Source: Antarctobacter albus
Lineage (GTDB): Bacteria; Pseudomonadota; Alphaproteobacteria; Rhodobacterales; Rhodobacteraceae
Direction of reading: 5' to 3'
DNA length: 64,000 nucleotides
Assembly: GCF_900101505.1 (NCBI RefSeq)
Contig: NZ_FMZI01000006.1
Location: 62,001-126,000, forward strand
Within the stretch, counting starts at the first letter, position 1, and every line of letters begins with the position of its first letter. This document shows, one piece after another, positions 61,102 to 64,000 of the stretch. Both the position numbers and the translations under genes were made by a program. The notes below the pieces were generated by a model, which saw only the letters and a list, made by a program, of their open reading frames with translations, searched no databases and was not told the origin of the DNA.

Positions 61102-61281
61102 CGGAAAACCTCTCTTGGGCGGGATACCAACAGAATGGTCCATGCCGCCGGGCATATCCATGTTTCGTGCAACACCCCACCGGGGGCGGCGGGAATCTGC
61201 ATGCGGTGTCGCGGATGGCTTCGCAATTGCGCCCGGGCACGCTAATCTCTTGTAAAACCAAAGAGCAGCAGGACCCGATCC

Positions 61282-62751
61282 ATGATGTGGCGCGCAACAA
61301 CCGGGCTGATCGCCCTTGCCCTTTTCGCCCCGCTGGCGGCGGCGGAGGCGGTCGAGGTCTCCTTGCGCCCCGTCGCGCGTGGGGAACTGGAGGCCCGCGT
61401 GACCGACCGCGCCATTCCCGCCTCTCCCCGGCCCGTCGGACGCGGCGAGGCGCCCGAGGTCGAGGATCGCCCGCTGATCGTCGACGGCGTGCCGGAGGAT
61501 GAGCTGGAGCTGGTCAGCCGCGCCGCCACGCTGACGCCCAGCCTGCTGGCGCCTTCTGGCTCGTTGCGCCCCGTCCTGCGCCCTGCCGCGCTGGAAACAC
61601 TGGCCGCACATTCCGCCCGGATCACCGGCACGCAGGCCGGGTTCCGCGACTGGGTGCGCGCGTTTCGCCCCCGCGCCCTGGAACAGGGGATCGAACCGGC
61701 TGTCTTCGATGCCGCCTTCAAGGGGGCAAAGTTCGACCGCAAGGTGGTGGAACGCGACCGTAACCAGTCCGAGTTCACCAAGACGATCTGGGACTACCTC
61801 GACAGCGCCGCCTCGGCGACCCGCATCCGCAACGGCAAGGCAGCGCTGAAAAAGCACCGAAAGCTGTTGGACAAGATCGAGGCGGAATACGGCGTGCAGA
61901 AAGAGATCGTCGTGGCGATCTGGGGCCTGGAATCCGCCTATGGCACCTTTCGCGGCAGCACCCCGGTGATCGAGGCGATGGCCAGCCTCGCCTATGACGC
62001 GCGGCGCGCCGAATTCTTCGAGGGAGAGCTGATCGACGCGCTGAGAATCCTGCAGGACGGGCACACGACACAGGCCAACCTGCGCGGATCCTGGGCCGGG
62101 GCGATGGGGCACACCCAGTTCATGCCCGGCTCGTTCCAGCGGCTCTCGGTGGATCACGACGGCGACGGCAAGCGCGACATCTGGGGCGACGACCCCGCCG
62201 ATGCCCTTGCCTCGACCGCCAATTACCTGAAATCCAACGGCTGGAAGACCGGCGTGCCCTGGGGGGTCGAGGTCCGCGTGCCCAAGGGCTTCGACTACAT
62301 GCAGGCCAAGCGCGAGGTGACCCGCCTGCCCTCGGAGTGGGCCGACCTGGGCGTGCTGGACATTGATGGCAAGCCGGTCGAGGATTTCGGCCCGGCCTCG
62401 GTGCTGCTACCCGCCGGGCATACCGGCGCGGCCTTCCTCGTCTTCGACAATTTCGAGGTGATCGAGACCTACAACACCGCCGATGCCTACGTCATCGGCG
62501 TCGGCCACCTGGCGGACCGCATCGCGGGCGGCAAGGCGATCCAGGGCAAATGGCCCCGGGGCGACCGGGCGCTGAGTTTCGAGGAACGCATCGAACTGCA
62601 ACAGCGCCTGACCGCCGCCGGCTTCGACACCGAGGGCATCGACGCCAAGATCGGCCCGTTGACCGTCGAGGCGGTGCGCCAGTACCAGAGATCCCAGGGG
62701 CTGGTGCCGGACGGCTATGCCTCGCTCTCGGTGTTGAAGCGGCTGCGGTAA
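61282..62751 (+). CDS. Lytic murein transglycosylase (MltB family) with peptidoglycan-binding domain
   Basis: A 489-residue periplasmic enzyme. A signal peptide (MMWRATTGLIALALFAPLAA) is followed by a Pro-rich linker of about 90 residues, an MltB-type SLT_2 domain (about 125-420) with the catalytic Glu in WGLESAYGTFRG and GAMGHTQFMPGSFQRL, and a C-terminal PG_binding_1 domain (about 430-489) with GIDAKIGPLTVEAVRQYQRS. It cleaves glycan strands to 1,6-anhydro-MurNAc ends. The linker before the domain is longer than in E. coli MltB. Confidence 0.93.
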   Translation: MMWRATTGLIALALFAPLAAAEAVEVSLRPVARGELEARVTDRAIPASPRPVGRGEAPEVEDRPLIVDGVPEDELELVSRAATLTPSLLAPSGSLRPVLRPAALETLAAHSARITGTQAGFRDWVRAFRPRALEQGIEPAVFDAAFKGAKFDRKVVERDRNQSEFTKTIWDYLDSAASATRIRNGKAALKKHRKLLDKIEAEYGVQKEIVVAIWGLESAYGTFRGSTPVIEAMASLAYDARRAEFFEGELIDALRILQDGHTTQANLRGSWAGAMGHTQFMPGSFQRLSVDHDGDGKRDIWGDDPADALASTANYLKSNGWKTGVPWGVEVRVPKGFDYMQAKREVTRLPSEWADLGVLDIDGKPVEDFGPASVLLPAGHTGAAFLVFDNFEVIETYNTADAYVIGVGHLADRIAGGKAIQGKWPRGDRALSFEERIELQQRLTAAGFDTEGIDAKIGPLTVEAVRQYQRSQGLVPDGYASLSVLKRLR

Positions 62752-62790
62752 GGTTTCTGCTTTCGCCCGGCCTGCGGCCAGGCGACCCGC

Positions 62791-62845
62791 TGGGGGGCCA
62801 GCCCCCCAGACCCCCCGGGGGTATTTCCGCCAAGAAGAAGCAGGG
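62791..62845 (+). repeat. Intergenic hairpin repeat (Rhodobacteraceae type), copy 4
   Basis: CTGGGGGGCCAGCCCCCCAG hairpin, then ACCCCCCGGGGGTATTTCC and GCCAAGAAGAAG, ending CAGGGG. Near-identical in its last third to copy 3 at 41251. Lies between convergent genes. Confidence 0.7.
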
Positions 62846-62854
62846 GCGTGGGGA

Positions 62855-63343
62855 TCAGAACCCGCGTTCCTCGCAGGGGCCACCGGCAAGACAGCTGTGG
62901 ACCCGGTCCAGATCATGCCGGTGCGGGTTCGGGTAGAGCCAGCTGCCGCAGGGGTCGGCCTGCAGCACGCGCTTGCCGTTTTCATGCTTGATGAAAGCCA
63001 GGTAACGCGTACCGCTTTTCGGATGTGCGCACCAGGGGCCGAAGCAGAGCACCCGCAGGGTCACATTCGCCTGGAACAGGGTGTCAAAGCCGTTCATGTC
63101 CAGCGAATGTCCGATGAACTGTGCCCGCAGATCGGTCCGTGGAGGCACCCGGTCCTGGCGGGCCCAGTCGACCCTGGGCAGGCGCCCCTCGTCGAAATCG
63201 AGCCGGCCGACGGCGATCCCCCAACGATCGCCGGACGCTTCGGCCGCCTTGAAATCGCGCACCGGGTCCGCCGGGCGACAGGAAAGCGCCAGCGCCGGAG
63301 AGGCCGCCAGCAGCGACAGGACAAGGGCCAGCCAGCGTATCAC
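62855..63343 (-). CDS. Secreted protein of unknown function
   Basis: A 162-residue protein with a signal peptide ([20 protein letters not shown]), leaving about 142 residues with six or more cysteines ([30 protein letters not shown]), so several disulfides are likely in the periplasm. It contains [20 protein letters not shown], reminiscent of TIMP/netrin-like small beta domains, a weak impression only. Its start overlaps the rppH stop by 4 bp (ATGA), so it is coupled to rppH. Confidence 0.7.
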   Translation of the reverse strand: MIRWLALVLSLLAASPALALSCRPADPVRDFKAAEASGDRWGIAVGRLDFDEGRLPRVDWARQDRVPPRTDLRAQFIGHSLDMNGFDTLFQANVTLRVLCFGPWCAHPKSGTRYLAFIKHENGKRVLQADPCGSWLYPNPHRHDLDRVHSCLAGGPCEERGF

Positions 63344-63843
63344 AAATGCCCCCGGAAGGCATCGACGACCTGTTCATAGACCGGACGCTTGAACGGCACG
63401 ATCTGTTCCACGACCTCATCGGCTGGCAGCCAGCACCATTCCGAGAACTCCTGGTGGTCGTCCGCATCCAGCCGCACCTGGTCGTCCGTGCCGTGAAAGC
63501 GCAGCAGGAACCATTTCTGCTCCTGCCCCTTGTAGCGGCCCTTCCAGATCCGGGGCACGATGTCATGCGGCAGGTCGTAGGCGATCCAGCCCTCGGTTTC
63601 CGCCTCGACGGTGACGAGGTCGCGGCTCACGCCGGTTTCCTCTTCCAACTCGCGCAGCGCCGCGTCGCGCGGGTCTTCACCCTTGTCGATGCCGCCCTGG
63701 GGCATCTGCCAGGCGGGCACCTCGCTGTCGATGCGCTGGCCGACAAAGGCATGGCCCTTGGCGTTGACCAGCATCACGCCGACGTTGCGGCGGTAGGGGA
63801 GGGCGGCGATGTCTTCGGGGGTCATCGGGCGGGTCTTGCTCAC
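63340..63843 (-). CDS. rppH: RNA pyrophosphohydrolase (Nudix)
   Basis: A 167-residue Nudix enzyme that removes pyrophosphate from the 5' end of mRNA and so starts RNase E decay. Nudix box: [20 protein letters not shown], with REL and EE intact; upstream [20 protein letters not shown] and downstream [17 protein letters not shown] match RppH. I prefer GTG 63843, preceded by AAGAGG at 6 bp; ATG 63825 ([15 protein letters not shown]) is the usual family start and is also possible. A 22-bp palindrome lies 35 bp upstream. Confidence 0.92.
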   Translation of the reverse strand: MSKTRPMTPEDIAALPYRRNVGVMLVNAKGHAFVGQRIDSEVPAWQMPQGGIDKGEDPRDAALRELEEETGVSRDLVTVEAETEGWIAYDLPHDIVPRIWKGRYKGQEQKWFLLRFHGTDDQVRLDADDHQEFSEWCWLPADEVVEQIVPFKRPVYEQVVDAFRGHL

Positions 63844-63856
63844 CTTGGGCCTCTTT

Positions 63857-63899
63857 GTACGTTTTGCCGGAAATCGCGTACGTTTTGTACAAAACGTAC
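63857..63899. promoter_or_regulatory. Perfect 22-bp palindrome plus an extra half-site before rppH
   Basis: A perfect palindrome at 63878-63899 has the half-site GTACGTTTTGT and its complement. A further copy of GTACGTTTTG at 63857-63866 starts exactly 21 bp before, two helical turns away. On the rppH strand the extra half-site is immediately followed by the SD. It looks like a cooperative operator; the regulator is unknown. Confidence 0.6.
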
Positions 63900-64000
63900 A
63901 GGATCCACGGGCACTCCTGCCTTCTCGTGCATACACCCGCCGGACCCGTTTTCAAAGCGGTCGGGCGCGCGGACCATGGCGCATTCTAAACGAAAACCGG

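Noticed and set aside
63976-64000. Start of a plus-strand gene at ATG 63976
   Set aside because: Only eight codons remain before the window ends and no SD is seen, so it cannot be supported.
1-64000. tRNA, rRNA, CRISPR arrays, transposases, prophage genes
   Set aside because: I looked through the intergenic regions and gene content and saw none; no tRNA-like T-arm or repeat-spacer pattern stood out by eye.

Overview
The window is GC-rich, gene-dense bacterial chromosome and reads as an alphaproteobacterium of the Rhodobacteraceae (Roseobacter-type). Reasons: the F0 genes of ATP synthase form their own cluster atpI-B-E-X-F with both b' and b subunits; there is a MipZ division-positioning ATPase; the order ffh - acetyltransferases - chorismate mutase - rpsP - rimM - trmD - rplS - rpmE is typical of that family; serC-serA follows a structured leader resembling the alphaproteobacterial serC motif; a DUF2794 protein, two Hint-domain proteins and intergenic hairpin repeats ending in GTATTTTC...CAAGAAGAAG are also typical. 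I see no rRNA, tRNA, CRISPR, phage or insertion sequence; this is core chromosome with small accessory islands.

Layout. 1-4476: partial DMT exporter, smc, small lipoprotein (minus). 4632-5843: ten-helix membrane protein behind tandem palindromic operators. 6005-9624: mipZ and the F0 ATP synthase operon (minus). 9944-13348: ArsR-type regulator, DMT exporter/LysR pair divergent from an azoreductase, small membrane protein. 13571-24698: translation and secretion block (ffh, five tandem GNAT acetyltransferases, chorismate mutase, rpsP, a 47-residue coupled protein, rimM, trmD, a Hint protein, rplS, rpmE). 24780-29678: small secreted protein, class III aminotransferase, methyltransferase, Na+/alanine symporter, universal stress protein. 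29951-33554: sulfide oxidation locus (DUF442-SQR fusion, SulP transporter). 33528-39788: phosphoesterase, GFA protein, serC-serA, paaK-paaI. 39903-45822: DUF2794, agmatinase, NlpC/P60 and M17 peptidases, carbonic anhydrase, and a divergent pair sharing a small domain. 45947-57404: asd, dapD and dapE (diaminopimelate/lysine pathway) interspersed with a nucleotide-sugar dehydratase, LOG protein, Thr/Ser dehydratase, cation antiporter, BCS1-like AAA ATPase and a second Hint protein. 57413-63843: DUF2064 protein, RNase R, GST, lytic transglycosylase, small secreted protein and rppH, which lies next to a perfect 22-bp palindrome.

The most interesting signal is regulatory. Four perfect ATTC-N8-GAAT palindromes, the form I recall for the persulfide-sensing ArsR repressors SqrR/BigR, occur at three separate promoters: the ten-helix membrane protein (two copies), the DUF442-SQR fusion and the SulP transporter. 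In each case one copy fills the -35/-10 spacer. This suggests a dispersed sulfide-responsive regulon, with the membrane protein at 4632 as a member whose role is open. The repressor itself is not in the window. Other items worth a second look are the five-fold GNAT tandem array, the probable serC leader RNA, a 14-codon ORF with a perfect Shine-Dalgarno before the BCS1-like gene, the divergent pair at 44.9-45.8 kb, and the palindrome before rppH.
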